From positions 1 through 12,044 of the forward strand of contig JBBEDS010000022.1 in assembly GCA_040881175.1 (NCBI GenBank): 12,044 nt of DNA, given 5' to 3'. This DNA is from JBBEDS01 sp040881175 (GTDB lineage: Bacteria; Patescibacteriota; Minisyncoccia; 2-02-FULL-40-12; IGHO2-01-FULL-4-A). The first letter of the stretch is position 1. Every line of letters begins with the position of its first letter. Below, piece after piece: positions 1-6,249 of the stretch. A program made the position numbers and the translations under genes. Under the pieces are notes generated by a model. That model was not told where the DNA came from and did no database searches. It saw only the letters and a list, made by a program, of their open reading frames with translations.

Positions 1-62
1 AGTATGAAAAATATCTTATTCCTCAGGTCTGATATTTTGAATAATTTAATTAATCTGTCCAT
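1..62 (-). CDS. secY: Protein translocase subunit SecY, N-terminal fragment (cut by window edge)
   Basis: SecY is the central channel of the SecYEG translocon in the cytoplasmic membrane. Only the first 20 codons and two bases of the next are present. The ATG (60-62) shares one base with the rplO stop codon (TAATG overlap). The visible peptide, MDRLIKLFKISDLRNKIFFI, has the basic amphipathic start followed by a DLRxKI-type motif and the beginning of a hydrophobic stretch, as at the N terminus of bacterial SecY before transmembrane helix 1. Position right after rplO is the standard place of secY in the spc operon. The overlap suggests translational coupling to rplO; no Shine-Dalgarno sequence is obvious. 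The identification rests on 20 residues plus synteny. Confidence 0.85.
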   Translation of the reverse strand, partial: MDRLIKLFKISDLRNKIFFI

Positions 63-520
63 TATTTAATGGTACTGCCTGACTTTGTTACCTTTTCCTT
101 GGCTGACTCGGAAAACTCCAAGCCGCTGAAAGTTAATTTTCTCTTCAAATCACCTCCACCCAGTACCTTAACACCATTCTTGCCTGTCTTGATAATACCC
201 TTCTTTATCAGAGACTTCTTGGAAACAACCTCTCCATCCTGGAAGATGTTTAAATTTTTGAGGCTGACTATGGCTGGCTTGGGCCTCTTTAGCCTGAAAG
301 TTCTCTGCTTGATGTCTACCTTCTTGGCAGCACCTCGCTGTTTCGGGAAAAGCTTCCAAATAGGATTGTCTCCTCCTCTAAATCCAGGCCTAATTCTGGC
401 TCCAGCACGAGACTTTTGTCCTTTTTGTCCTTTCCCGGAATAAGTACCGCGCTTTCCTCCGCGACCAACTCTTTTGGCTTTTTTACTCTTAGTATCTGGT
501 TTTAGACTGTGTAATTGCAT
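62..520 (-). CDS. rplO: 50S ribosomal protein L15 (uL15)
   Basis: uL15 binds 23S rRNA and helps assemble the large subunit. The 152-residue length is normal for the family. The N-terminal arm holds the Gly/Arg/Lys-rich family signature (about residues 17-48: RVGRGGKRGTYSGKGQKGQK, then RAG and RPGFRGG), which threads into rRNA. The C-terminal globular part has the VKVLGGGDLKRKLTFSG stretch typical of L15. The ATG lies one base after the rpsE stop codon, so rpmD (uL30), which sits between these genes in most bacteria, is absent. The stop codon overlaps the secY start. Family assignment is firm. Confidence 0.97.
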   Translation of the reverse strand: MQLHSLKPDTKSKKAKRVGRGGKRGTYSGKGQKGQKSRAGARIRPGFRGGDNPIWKLFPKQRGAAKKVDIKQRTFRLKRPKPAIVSLKNLNIFQDGEVVSKKSLIKKGIIKTGKNGVKVLGGGDLKRKLTFSGLEFSESAKEKVTKSGSTIK

Positions 521-521
521 A

Positions 522-1040
522 TTAAGACTTTAATTTACTCAAAGCGCCTATAGTGGCCCTGGCAATATTTATCTTGTTACTAGTCCTCTTTATTAATTTA
601 GCAGTAACATTCTCAATGCCAGCCAGTTTCGCTACAACACGAACCGGACCGCCAGCCTTGACTCCGCTTCCTGGCGGCATAGGCTTTAACATAACTACCG
701 CACTGCCATACTTGAAGCTAACTTCGTGAGGTATAGTAGCTTCCTTGATAGGCACGGTTACCATTTTCTTTTTTGCTTGATTGGTCGCCTTCTGCATTGA
801 CTGTGCTACGTCATGACCTTGGGCAACACCGACTCCTACTCTACCCTTGCCATCGCCTAATACGATAGTGGCTCTGAAGCTGAATCTCTTGCCTCCCTTG
901 GTTACACGTGTGACTCTGGCGATATCCAAAACCTTGGAGTCGAATTCGGACTTCTCCTTCTGGAACCTCGGTCTTCTAGGCCTCCTGTCTCTTTGACCGT
1001 CATTATGGTTATTATTTTGTGGTTGCTTGTTTTCTTCCAT
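522..1040 (-). CDS. rpsE: 30S ribosomal protein S5 (uS5) with Asn/Gln/Arg-rich N-terminal extension
   Basis: uS5 is a small-subunit protein near the mRNA entry and decoding region that contributes to translational accuracy. Residues from about 32 form the conserved core: VTRVTKGGKRFSFRA, then VGDGKGRVGVG-type strand (here LGDGKGRVGVGVAQG), and the second domain with KPMPPGSGVKAGGPVR. The first 30 residues are a low-complexity tail with NNN, QRDRRPRRPR and few hydrophobics, probably disordered and RNA-binding. The gene starts 9 bases after rplR and ends 1 base before rplO. No Shine-Dalgarno sequence is visible before the ATG. 172 residues, in the family range. Confidence 0.97.
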   Translation of the reverse strand: MEENKQPQNNNHNDGQRDRRPRRPRFQKEKSEFDSKVLDIARVTRVTKGGKRFSFRATIVLGDGKGRVGVGVAQGHDVAQSMQKATNQAKKKMVTVPIKEATIPHEVSFKYGSAVVMLKPMPPGSGVKAGGPVRVVAKLAGIENVTAKLIKRTSNKINIARATIGALSKLKS

Positions 1041-1049
1041 GTTTGAAAA

Positions 1050-1406
1050 TTAAAACTTTAATCCGCCTTTGCGCAAGCCCTCAGCCAACGCCTTTACTCT
1101 ACCATGGTACTTGTATCCGCCTCGGTCAAACACGATTTCGGAAATACCAGCCTCTTTTGCTTTTTGAGCAATCATTTCCCCTATTGAGCTAGCCGAATCT
1201 ACTTTTGAGCCTTTCATCTTACTCTTGCCGCCAGACACGACCTTGCTGCTTAATATTGTTTTACCGGCCTCATCATCGATCAGCTGAACAAGAATATGTC
1301 TGTTGCTCCTAAAAACAGAAGCTCGAGGAACTTTAGCCGTTCCGCTTATCTTGGCGCGAATGCGCCCTCGCCTTCTCATTCTGTTTTGTACTTTTTTAAC
1401 ACTCAT
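1050..1406 (-). CDS. rplR: 50S ribosomal protein L18 (uL18)
   Basis: uL18 binds 5S rRNA and, with uL5, joins the 5S particle to the large subunit. At 118 residues it is a typical bacterial L18. The N terminus is very basic (RMRRRGRIRAKISG). It continues with PRASVFRSNRHILVQLIDD, the standard L18 strand, and ends with FDRGGYKYHGRVKALAEGLR, the family's C-terminal signature. It lies between rplF (14 bases upstream) and rpsE (9 bases downstream), the usual spc order. The spacer before the ATG is AT-rich with no Shine-Dalgarno match. Confidence 0.97.
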   Translation of the reverse strand: MSVKKVQNRMRRRGRIRAKISGTAKVPRASVFRSNRHILVQLIDDEAGKTILSSKVVSGGKSKMKGSKVDSASSIGEMIAQKAKEAGISEIVFDRGGYKYHGRVKALAEGLRKGGLKF

Positions 1407-1420
1407 GGTTTAAAGTTATT

Positions 1421-1969
1421 TTATGCAGAAGCCATAGCTTTCTTACCGGCTTTTCGTCTAATGACTTCTCCTTTATATTTTACACCCGTACCCTTGTATG
1501 GCTCTGGCGGACGGGCTGCCCTGATCAATGCTGCGATATGTCCGACTACTTCTTTATTAATACCTTGGACAGTTATTGAATTCTTCTCAACCTGAAAAGT
1601 GATTCCTTCTGGAGCTTCAATTATGACCGGGTTTGTGTAGCCAAGGTTTAGCTCAAGATCTTTTCCTTTGACTTGAGCTTTAAAGCCAACGCCGCTAAAC
1701 TCGAGGCCTTTTTCAAAACCTTCTGATACGCCCTTGATCATATTGGCTATCAATGCACGGCTCAAGCCCCACATTTCGGATTGTTTCTTGGTCTTGTGCT
1801 CGCCCTTCAAGCCAACCTCTGCTTTGCCGTCAGCAACCTTAACCTCTATCAAAGGCGAGAGCTCTATCTCTAATTCCCCTTTGGCTCCTTTGGCTTTAAT
1901 GTGCTGGCCGTCTATCTTTATTTCGACGCCTGCGGGGATATTTATTAGTTTTTTTCCTATTCTGCTCAT
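1421..1969 (-). CDS. rplF: 50S ribosomal protein L6 (uL6)
   Basis: uL6 lies at the base of the bL12 stalk next to the sarcin-ricin loop, where translation factors bind. I chose the ATG at 1967-1969, giving 182 residues beginning MSRIGKKLINIPAGVEI, which matches the family's conserved N terminus. An in-frame ATG seven codons further upstream would overlap the end of rpsH and add a non-conserved MKFGNFI. Two tandem L6 domains are visible; the second carries the signature RPPEPYKGTGVKYKGEVIRR (about residues 150-169). The gene begins 7 bases after the rpsH stop codon. No Shine-Dalgarno sequence is evident, so coupling to rpsH is likely. Confidence 0.96.
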   Translation of the reverse strand: MSRIGKKLINIPAGVEIKIDGQHIKAKGAKGELEIELSPLIEVKVADGKAEVGLKGEHKTKKQSEMWGLSRALIANMIKGVSEGFEKGLEFSGVGFKAQVKGKDLELNLGYTNPVIIEAPEGITFQVEKNSITVQGINKEVVGHIAALIRAARPPEPYKGTGVKYKGEVIRRKAGKKAMASA

Positions 1970-1976
1970 AATAAAA

Positions 1977-2375
1977 TTACCAAATTTCAAAAATTACCTC
2001 GCCACCTACGCCTGCCTTGCGGGCATCTTCTTCGGTCATTAAACCTTTCGACGTAGAAATGACTGAAAAACCATAACCATTTTTAACCTGTCTTAATTCG
2101 TCTTTGCCGGCATAAACTCTTCTTGATGGTTTAGAAACCAATCTAAGATCCTCAATCGCTCCGACGCCATTTTTGTATTTCAGTCTGATCTGTAGAACAT
2201 CAACTTCTGCCTTCTTCATCTTCTTTTTCTTCTTCTCAATCTCACTGACAAATCCTTTTGTCTTAAGAATCTCGGCGATGCTCAGCTTAATTTTTGAGAA
2301 AGGCAAAACAACCTCTTCGAGTCCTCTGGATTGCGCGTTCTTCAGTTGTGCAAGCATGTTTGCTATTGGGCTCAT
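1977..2375 (-). CDS. rpsH: 30S ribosomal protein S8 (uS8)
   Basis: uS8 is a primary 16S rRNA-binding protein of the small-subunit platform; in E. coli it also represses the spc operon. The N terminus MSPIANMLAQLKNAQ corresponds to the family's DPIADMLTRIRNA helix. The C-terminal domain has SKPSRRVYAG, GYGFSVISTSKGLMT and a final GVGGEVIFEIW, all S8 hallmarks. It has 132 residues, normal length. A lysine run (KKKKKMKK, about residues 48-55) sits in the loop between domains. Start is 10 bases after the rpsN stop. Confidence 0.97.
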   Translation of the reverse strand: MSPIANMLAQLKNAQSRGLEEVVLPFSKIKLSIAEILKTKGFVSEIEKKKKKMKKAEVDVLQIRLKYKNGVGAIEDLRLVSKPSRRVYAGKDELRQVKNGYGFSVISTSKGLMTEEDARKAGVGGEVIFEIW

Positions 2376-2385
2376 AATATATTAA

Positions 2386-2571
2386 TTACCAACTTGATTT
2401 ATGCACGCCGGGCAACAAACCCTGGCTAGCTAATTCTCTAAAATGTATTCGACACAGACCAAATTTTCTCATATATCCGTGTTTGCGTCCGCATATGAAG
2501 CATCTCAAGACAGTTCTGGTTGAGAATTTTGGTTTCTTATTTGATCTGGCGATTGTTGATTTCTTTGGCAT
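2386..2571 (-). CDS. rpsN: 30S ribosomal protein S14, short zinc-ribbon type (uS14), Cys3His variant
   Basis: uS14 sits in the small-subunit head. At 61 residues this is the short zinc-binding form rather than the roughly 100-residue zinc-free form. The ribbon is CFIC-N12-CRIH: Cys24, Cys27, Cys40 and His43. The family normally has Cys at the fourth position (CRICFREL); here the codon is CAT, a clear His. A Cys3His site can still hold zinc, so function is expected to be kept. The C-terminal LLPGVHKSSW is the family ending. It lies between rplE (14 bases) and rpsH (10 bases). No Shine-Dalgarno sequence is visible. Confidence 0.96.
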   Translation of the reverse strand: MPKKSTIARSNKKPKFSTRTVLRCFICGRKHGYMRKFGLCRIHFRELASQGLLPGVHKSSW

Positions 2572-2585
2572 ATATTTAAATTAAT

Positions 2586-3128
2586 TTACTTTAGCGTTAG
2601 CGGGAAACCGAATAATTTTAACAATTCCAATCCTTCCTCTTTTGACTTTGCGGTCGTTACGACAGTAACCTCTAATCCGAAAATGTCTTTCAACGACTCA
2701 TAGGAAATCTCCGGGAAAATGTTGTGCTCCTTAATACCGATGCTCAGGTTTCCGGCCTTGTCGAAGCTCTTGGAGTTCAATCCGTGGAAATCTCTTGATC
2801 GAGGCAAGGCGATAGAAATTAATCTATCAATAAAATCATACATGCGTTTGCCACGCAAGGTAACCGCAATTCCGACATCCATTCCTTCTCTTAGCTTAAA
2901 GCCGGCAATCGATTTTTTAGCCTTCCTGATTGATGGCTTCTGTCCGGATAGCTTAATAAGGTCCTCCTCAACTCTCTCAACGAACTTCGGCTCCTTGGCA
3001 ACTCTGCCGGTGCCGACATTAATGACAACCTTCTCAAGCTTAGGCACAGCCATGACATTCTTGTAGCCGAACTTACTCTGCATCGCAGGAATTATTTCTT
3101 TTCTGTATTTTTGCATTAACCTGGTCAT
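2586..3128 (-). CDS. rplE: 50S ribosomal protein L5 (uL5)
   Basis: uL5 binds 5S rRNA in the central protuberance and contacts the P-site tRNA. The 180-residue product has the family landmarks in order: KYRKEIIPAM near the N terminus, PKLEKVVINVGTG, LSGQKPSIRKAKKSIAGFKLR, GIAVTLRGKRMYDFIDRLI, PRSRDFHGLN, and IKEHNIFPEI. The start used is MTRLMQKY; an ATG four codons later is possible, since neither has a clear Shine-Dalgarno sequence. The gene begins 11 bases after rplX. Confidence 0.97.
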   Translation of the reverse strand: MTRLMQKYRKEIIPAMQSKFGYKNVMAVPKLEKVVINVGTGRVAKEPKFVERVEEDLIKLSGQKPSIRKAKKSIAGFKLREGMDVGIAVTLRGKRMYDFIDRLISIALPRSRDFHGLNSKSFDKAGNLSIGIKEHNIFPEISYESLKDIFGLEVTVVTTAKSKEEGLELLKLFGFPLTLK

Positions 3129-3139
3129 GATTTAAAAAT

Positions 3140-3460
3140 TTATTGGATCTCGCTGCTGCATTTCTTACAGGTTCTTACTTTGTTATCGCCCACCATTTTA
3201 TACCCTATCCTGGTCGGCTTGCCGCATTTTGGACAGACTAACTGTACATTGGATACATCCACCGCGCTCTCTTTATTTACTACCTGCCCTTTCTGGCCCT
3301 GCTTTCGAGCTCTTTGATGCCTCTTAACCATGTTCAAACCTTCAACTACGACTTTATTCTCTTCCGGAAAGGCAAACAAAACTTTACCCTTCTTGCTGCG
3401 GTCTTTTCCTTGTAGCATTATTATGTTGTCGTTTTTCTTGATATTCATGTTCAAATGCAT
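3140..3460 (-). CDS. rplX: 50S ribosomal protein L24 (uL24), zinc-ribbon form
   Basis: uL24 initiates large-subunit assembly by binding the 5' domain of 23S rRNA. The KOW motif is near the N terminus (LQGKDRSKKGKVLFAF), followed by VEGLNMVKRHQRA and a C-terminal part with two Cys pairs, Cys76/Cys79 and Cys98/Cys101 (CPKC and CKKC). These would form a zinc ribbon, as in the cysteine-containing forms of bacterial L24. The start is the ATG at 3458-3460, two bases after the rplN stop; AGGAG lies 11 bases upstream, inside the end of rplN. It is one of only two clear Shine-Dalgarno sequences in the cluster. A second ATG four codons downstream is less favoured. 106 residues. Confidence 0.96.
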   Translation of the reverse strand: MHLNMNIKKNDNIIMLQGKDRSKKGKVLFAFPEENKVVVEGLNMVKRHQRARKQGQKGQVVNKESAVDVSNVQLVCPKCGKPTRIGYKMVGDNKVRTCKKCSSEIQ

Positions 3461-3462
3461 GG

Positions 3463-3828
3463 TTATATTATCTCCTGTGCCAAGCTAGCGATGGTATCGA
3501 AGCCTCTTTCTTTAATCTCCCTGGGGATCGGCCCGAAAACTCTTCCGCCTTTCGGCTCTTTGCCCTCGATTATTACTACGGCATTCTCGTCAAACCTGAT
3601 ATAGCTGCCGTCCTTTCGTCTAAAGTTATTCCTCTGTCTGACAACTACTGCTTTGACCACATCCTTTTTCTTTACCTGTTTTCTCGGTTCGGCTACTTTT
3701 ACTGAAACCACGATTGTATCTCCCAGCTGAGCGTAGCGTCGGCGTGATCCTCCTAAAACCTTAATTACACCAACCTTCTTGGCTCCACTGTTATCTGCGA
3801 CATTTAATATTGATCGTGGCTGTATCAT
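3463..3828 (-). CDS. rplN: 50S ribosomal protein L14 (uL14)
   Basis: uL14 is a beta-barrel protein at the subunit interface that takes part in intersubunit bridges and binds the silencing factor RsfS. The 121 residues match the family from end to end: MIQPRSILNVADNSGAKKV, then a strand with RRRYAQLGDTIVVSVK, the signature VVRQRNNFRRKDGSYIRFDENA, and the FGPIPREIKERGF helix region near the end. It starts 10 bases after rpsQ and ends 2 bases before rplX, whose Shine-Dalgarno sequence is embedded in its last codons. Confidence 0.98.
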   Translation of the reverse strand: MIQPRSILNVADNSGAKKVGVIKVLGGSRRRYAQLGDTIVVSVKVAEPRKQVKKKDVVKAVVVRQRNNFRRKDGSYIRFDENAVVIIEGKEPKGGRVFGPIPREIKERGFDTIASLAQEII

Positions 3829-3838
3829 GTTTAAAAAA

Positions 3839-4084
3839 TTATTTACTAATTACAATCCATCTCTTGTCCTTCGACATCGGTCTTATCTCTTTTATTACCA
3901 CCTTGTCTCCAGTGTGGTAGTCCCCATTCTCATCGTGCGCCTTATATCTACTGGTTATCTTGTAATATTTCTTATACTTGGGATGCTTTCTCAAACGGGT
4001 AACCGAAACCACCACAGTCTTTTGCATCTTGTCTGAGACAACGATTCCTTTCAGTGTCCTGATTTTTTTGTTTTCTTTTTCCAT
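3839..4084 (-). CDS. rpsQ: 30S ribosomal protein S17 (uS17)
   Basis: uS17 is an OB-fold protein that binds the 5' domain of 16S rRNA and aids small-subunit assembly. At 81 residues it has normal length. Family features are LKGIVVSDKMQKTVVVSVTR, then HPKYKKYYKITSRYKAHDE, and GDKVVIKEIRPMSKDKRW at the C terminus. It lies 9 bases after rpmC and 10 bases before rplN, the classic L29-S17-L14 order. The leader is entirely AT-rich, with no Shine-Dalgarno sequence. Confidence 0.97.
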   Translation of the reverse strand: MEKENKKIRTLKGIVVSDKMQKTVVVSVTRLRKHPKYKKYYKITSRYKAHDENGDYHTGDKVVIKEIRPMSKDKRWIVISK

Positions 4085-4093
4085 AATTAAAAT

Positions 4094-4282
4094 TTATTTA
4101 TTGGATGACTTAATCGCCGTCAACGTTCTGGCTACATTTTTCTTAATCTTCTGTATTTCACTAAAATCTTTTAATGTTTTGTTAGCTAATTCAAATCTTG
4201 CCTTGCCAAGCTTAACCTTCAATTCTTTCAGAACTTCATTTAATTCGCCTATCTCTTTATTTTGTAATTCTGAATATTTCAT
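4094..4282 (-). CDS. rpmC: 50S ribosomal protein L29 (uL29)
   Basis: uL29 is a two-helix hairpin protein near the peptide exit tunnel that forms part of the docking site for trigger factor and the signal recognition particle. The 62 residues show the expected helix-turn-helix: MKYSELQNKEIGELNEVLKE, a lysine-rich turn (LKVKLGKARFELANKTLKD), and a second helix ending IKKNVARTLTAIKS. The ATG lies 5 bases after the rplP stop, so coupled translation is likely. Identity rests on the weakly conserved sequence plus the L16-L29-S17 order. Confidence 0.94.
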   Translation of the reverse strand: MKYSELQNKEIGELNEVLKELKVKLGKARFELANKTLKDFSEIQKIKKNVARTLTAIKSSNK

Positions 4283-4287
4283 AAAAA

Positions 4288-4692
4288 TTATCTTTGAATA
4301 AATTTGGTCTTTATCGGCAATTTGTGTGCCGCCAAACGAAACGCTTCTCTGGCTACGGCCTCCGTTACACCATCCATCTCGAATATTATCCTGCCGGCCG
4401 GAGTTGGCGCTACAAAGTGGGACAATGAACCAGCGCCTCCACCCATTCCTACCTCTGCACCTTTCTGGGTTCTCGGTTTGTCAGGAAAAACTCTGATCCA
4501 AACCTTGCCTCCGCGTTGGATCGAACGACTGATCGCCCTTCTTGCAGATTCAATCTGGTTTGAGCTTAACCAGCTGGCTTCCATTGCTTTCAATCCGTAA
4601 CTGCCAAAGCTCAAGTAGTGGCCGCGGTGAGCGACCTTTCTCAGTCTGCCTTTGTGTACTTTCCTGTGTTTTATTCTCTTTGGCTGTAACAT
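4288..4692 (-). CDS. rplP: 50S ribosomal protein L16 (uL16) with altered A-site loop
   Basis: uL16 supports A-site tRNA and late large-subunit assembly. The 134 residues align well with E. coli L16: MLQPKRIKHRKVHKGR, FGSYGLKAMEASWL, QIESARRAISR, VWIRVFPDKPRT, and a C-terminal VTEAVAREAFRLAAHKLPIKTKF. The loop after PDKP differs strikingly. E. coli has AVRMGKGKG with Arg81, the residue hydroxylated by YcfD/RoxA. Here the stretch reads EVGMGGGAG, with Gly82 aligned to Arg81 and both lysines lost (Gly and Ala). The DNA codons are plain Gly and Ala codons. It begins 9 bases after rpsC; no Shine-Dalgarno sequence is obvious. Confidence 0.97.
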   Translation of the reverse strand: MLQPKRIKHRKVHKGRLRKVAHRGHYLSFGSYGLKAMEASWLSSNQIESARRAISRSIQRGGKVWIRVFPDKPRTQKGAEVGMGGGAGSLSHFVAPTPAGRIIFEMDGVTEAVAREAFRLAAHKLPIKTKFIQR

Positions 4693-4701
4693 GGTGAATA
4701 A

Positions 4702-5334
4702 TTAAAACTTCAATCCTTTATATATCCAGACTTTAATACCAACGGTGCCGAATGTTGTGTGGGCGGTAAATTTAGCGTAATCGATATCGGCCCTCAAAGT
4801 CTGAAGCGGCAAACTGCCCTGCTCCAAGTGTTCGGTTCTGGCTATGTCGTTTCCGTCAAGACGGCCGGACAAAGCTACCTTCGCTCCTTTGACTGCCCTA
4901 TTGGCAACCATCTTGGCCAATGACTGCTTCAAAACTCTTCGGTATGGGATTCTCTTCTCAATCTGTTCAGCCATCTGCTCAGCCATAATTCTGGCGGATG
5001 ATTCCGGATTCTTGTATTCCTGCACATCCAAACGGATAGATGTTTTCCTTTTTACTATCTTAGCTACCTCTGACTTCAAATCCTCAATACCAGTTCCGCC
5101 ACGGCCGATTATTAGACCGGGTCTGGCGGTGTGAATGGTGATAGCCAGAAGATCCGGACTCCTCTCCAATCCAATTCTGTCGACGCTCATGTTCTTGAGC
5201 TTCTTGTCTAAGAAATTGCGGATGTTTATGTCTTCCTTCAAGAATGCCGGGTAGTTCTTAATGTTAAACCAGCGGGACTTCCAATCCTTGTTTATACTTA
5301 TTCTAAATGATGTTGGTGATATTTTTTGACCCAT
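4702..5334 (-). CDS. rpsC: 30S ribosomal protein S3 (uS3)
   Basis: uS3 lines the mRNA entry channel of the small subunit and has mRNA helicase activity together with uS4 and uS5. The product starts MGQKISPTSFRI, the family start. A type II KH domain follows, with the GxxG loop at Gly77-Gly80 (IIGRGG). The C-terminal domain has IPYRRVLKQSLAKMVANRAVKGAKVALSGRL and ends with GTVGIKVWIYKG. At 210 residues it is shorter than E. coli S3 (233) because the C-terminal tail after the WIYKG motif is minimal. It begins 9 bases after rplV. Confidence 0.97.
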   Translation of the reverse strand: MGQKISPTSFRISINKDWKSRWFNIKNYPAFLKEDINIRNFLDKKLKNMSVDRIGLERSPDLLAITIHTARPGLIIGRGGTGIEDLKSEVAKIVKRKTSIRLDVQEYKNPESSARIMAEQMAEQIEKRIPYRRVLKQSLAKMVANRAVKGAKVALSGRLDGNDIARTEHLEQGSLPLQTLRADIDYAKFTAHTTFGTVGIKVWIYKGLKF

Positions 5335-5343
5335 ATATTTGCT

Positions 5344-5877
5344 TTAAATTGCCTTTCTTCTGAAAAACTTTTTACCCAATTTACCGACAATGCCTTCTTT
5401 CTTGCCTAACTCCTTCTTAATCTCAGGCTTCTTCTCTTCTTTCATATCAATATCCCGGACCTGCTCTTCGGCTTTAATTTCTTCAGGCTTTTCTTTAACT
5501 TCTTCAGCCTTGGCGGGTTTCTGCTCTGAAGATTTCAATCCAGGCACTCTCTCATCGAGAGTTATCTTTATGTGCGATGTCTTCTTTTCTATCGGTGAGA
5601 CAGAACCGAATCCTTTGGCCTTGTATCTATGCAACTTCGGCCCTTCGTTGACCAGAATGTCTTTTATGTAAAGGTTGTCTTTGACTAAATTGAAGTTGCT
5701 TTGAGCATTCGACATCGCTGACTCCAACAACTTTTGAATTGGTCTGGCTGATTTTTTAACCAAATGATCTAATTGGAATTTCGCCGCATTAACATCCATG
5801 CCCTTAATCAGGCCAGAGATCAATCTGACTTTTCTTGGTGAAATTCTTAAATTGTTCAATTGGGCTGTTACTTGCAT
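5344..5877 (-). CDS. rplV: 50S ribosomal protein L22 (uL22) with a long charged C-terminal tail
   Basis: uL22 lines the peptide exit tunnel through its beta-hairpin. Residues 1-110 are the whole conserved protein: LRISPRKVRLISGLIKGM, then AKFQLDHLVKKSARPIQKLLESAMSNAQ, the tunnel hairpin around GPKLHRYKAKGFGSVSPIEKKTSHI, and the last strand ITLDER. After that comes about 67 extra residues rich in Lys, Glu, Pro and Ala, ending in a basic and hydrophobic tip (VGKLGKKFFRRKAI). The usual family length is about 110-115. The tail is in frame and has the same reading frame quality as the core, so it is not a frameshift artefact. It is probably disordered and on the ribosome surface. Confidence 0.96.
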   Translation of the reverse strand: MQVTAQLNNLRISPRKVRLISGLIKGMDVNAAKFQLDHLVKKSARPIQKLLESAMSNAQSNFNLVKDNLYIKDILVNEGPKLHRYKAKGFGSVSPIEKKTSHIKITLDERVPGLKSSEQKPAKAEEVKEKPEEIKAEEQVRDIDMKEEKKPEIKKELGKKEGIVGKLGKKFFRRKAI

Positions 5878-5888
5878 GGTAAATTAAA

Positions 5889-6227
5889 TTATTTCTTCTC
5901 TGGTTCCACCTTAGCTGCTTTGGCTGCATCAATTTCCTTCTGTCTGTTGGCTGCTTCGATTTCTCTCTGCATCTTACCTCCATGTCGAACGAATTTCCTG
6001 GTGTGTGAAAACTCTCCAAGCTTGTGGCCAACCATATCTTCGGAAACTAATACCGGAAGGTGAGTTCTGCCATTGTGTACGCCAAAAGTGAAACCGACCA
6101 TTTCCGGGGTAATTGTTGATGCTCTGGCCCAGGTCTTGATCACGGTCTTATCTCCGGACTTAAGTTTGCTGACCTTTTTCATCAGCTTCTCATCAACGTA
6201 TATTCCTTTTTTTATACTGCGTGACAT
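5889..6227 (-). CDS. rpsS: 30S ribosomal protein S19 (uS19)
   Basis: uS19 is in the small-subunit head next to uS13 and contacts the A-site finger and tRNA region. The core runs MSRSIKKGIYVDEKLMKKV, then IKTWARASTITPEMVGFTFGVHNGRTHLPVLVSEDMVGHKLGEF (family signature) and THRKF-like HTRKFVRHGGK. After residue 90 there is an alanine, glutamate and lysine-rich helical tail, giving 112 residues against about 92 in E. coli. The ATG is 22 bases after rplB, the widest gap inside the rplC-rplO block, and has no Shine-Dalgarno sequence. Confidence 0.97.
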   Translation of the reverse strand: MSRSIKKGIYVDEKLMKKVSKLKSGDKTVIKTWARASTITPEMVGFTFGVHNGRTHLPVLVSEDMVGHKLGEFSHTRKFVRHGGKMQREIEAANRQKEIDAAKAAKVEPEKK

Positions 6228-6249
6228 GTGTATTTAATGAATTTGTATA

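Noticed and set aside
69..443. Plus-strand open frames such as this one, and others of 60-144 codons along the window
   Set aside because: All lie opposite conserved minus-strand genes, have no recognisable motifs and are explained as shadows.
1970..1990. Longer rplF start overlapping rpsH
   Set aside because: Adds MKFGNFI, absent from L6 proteins; MSRIGKK is the conserved start.
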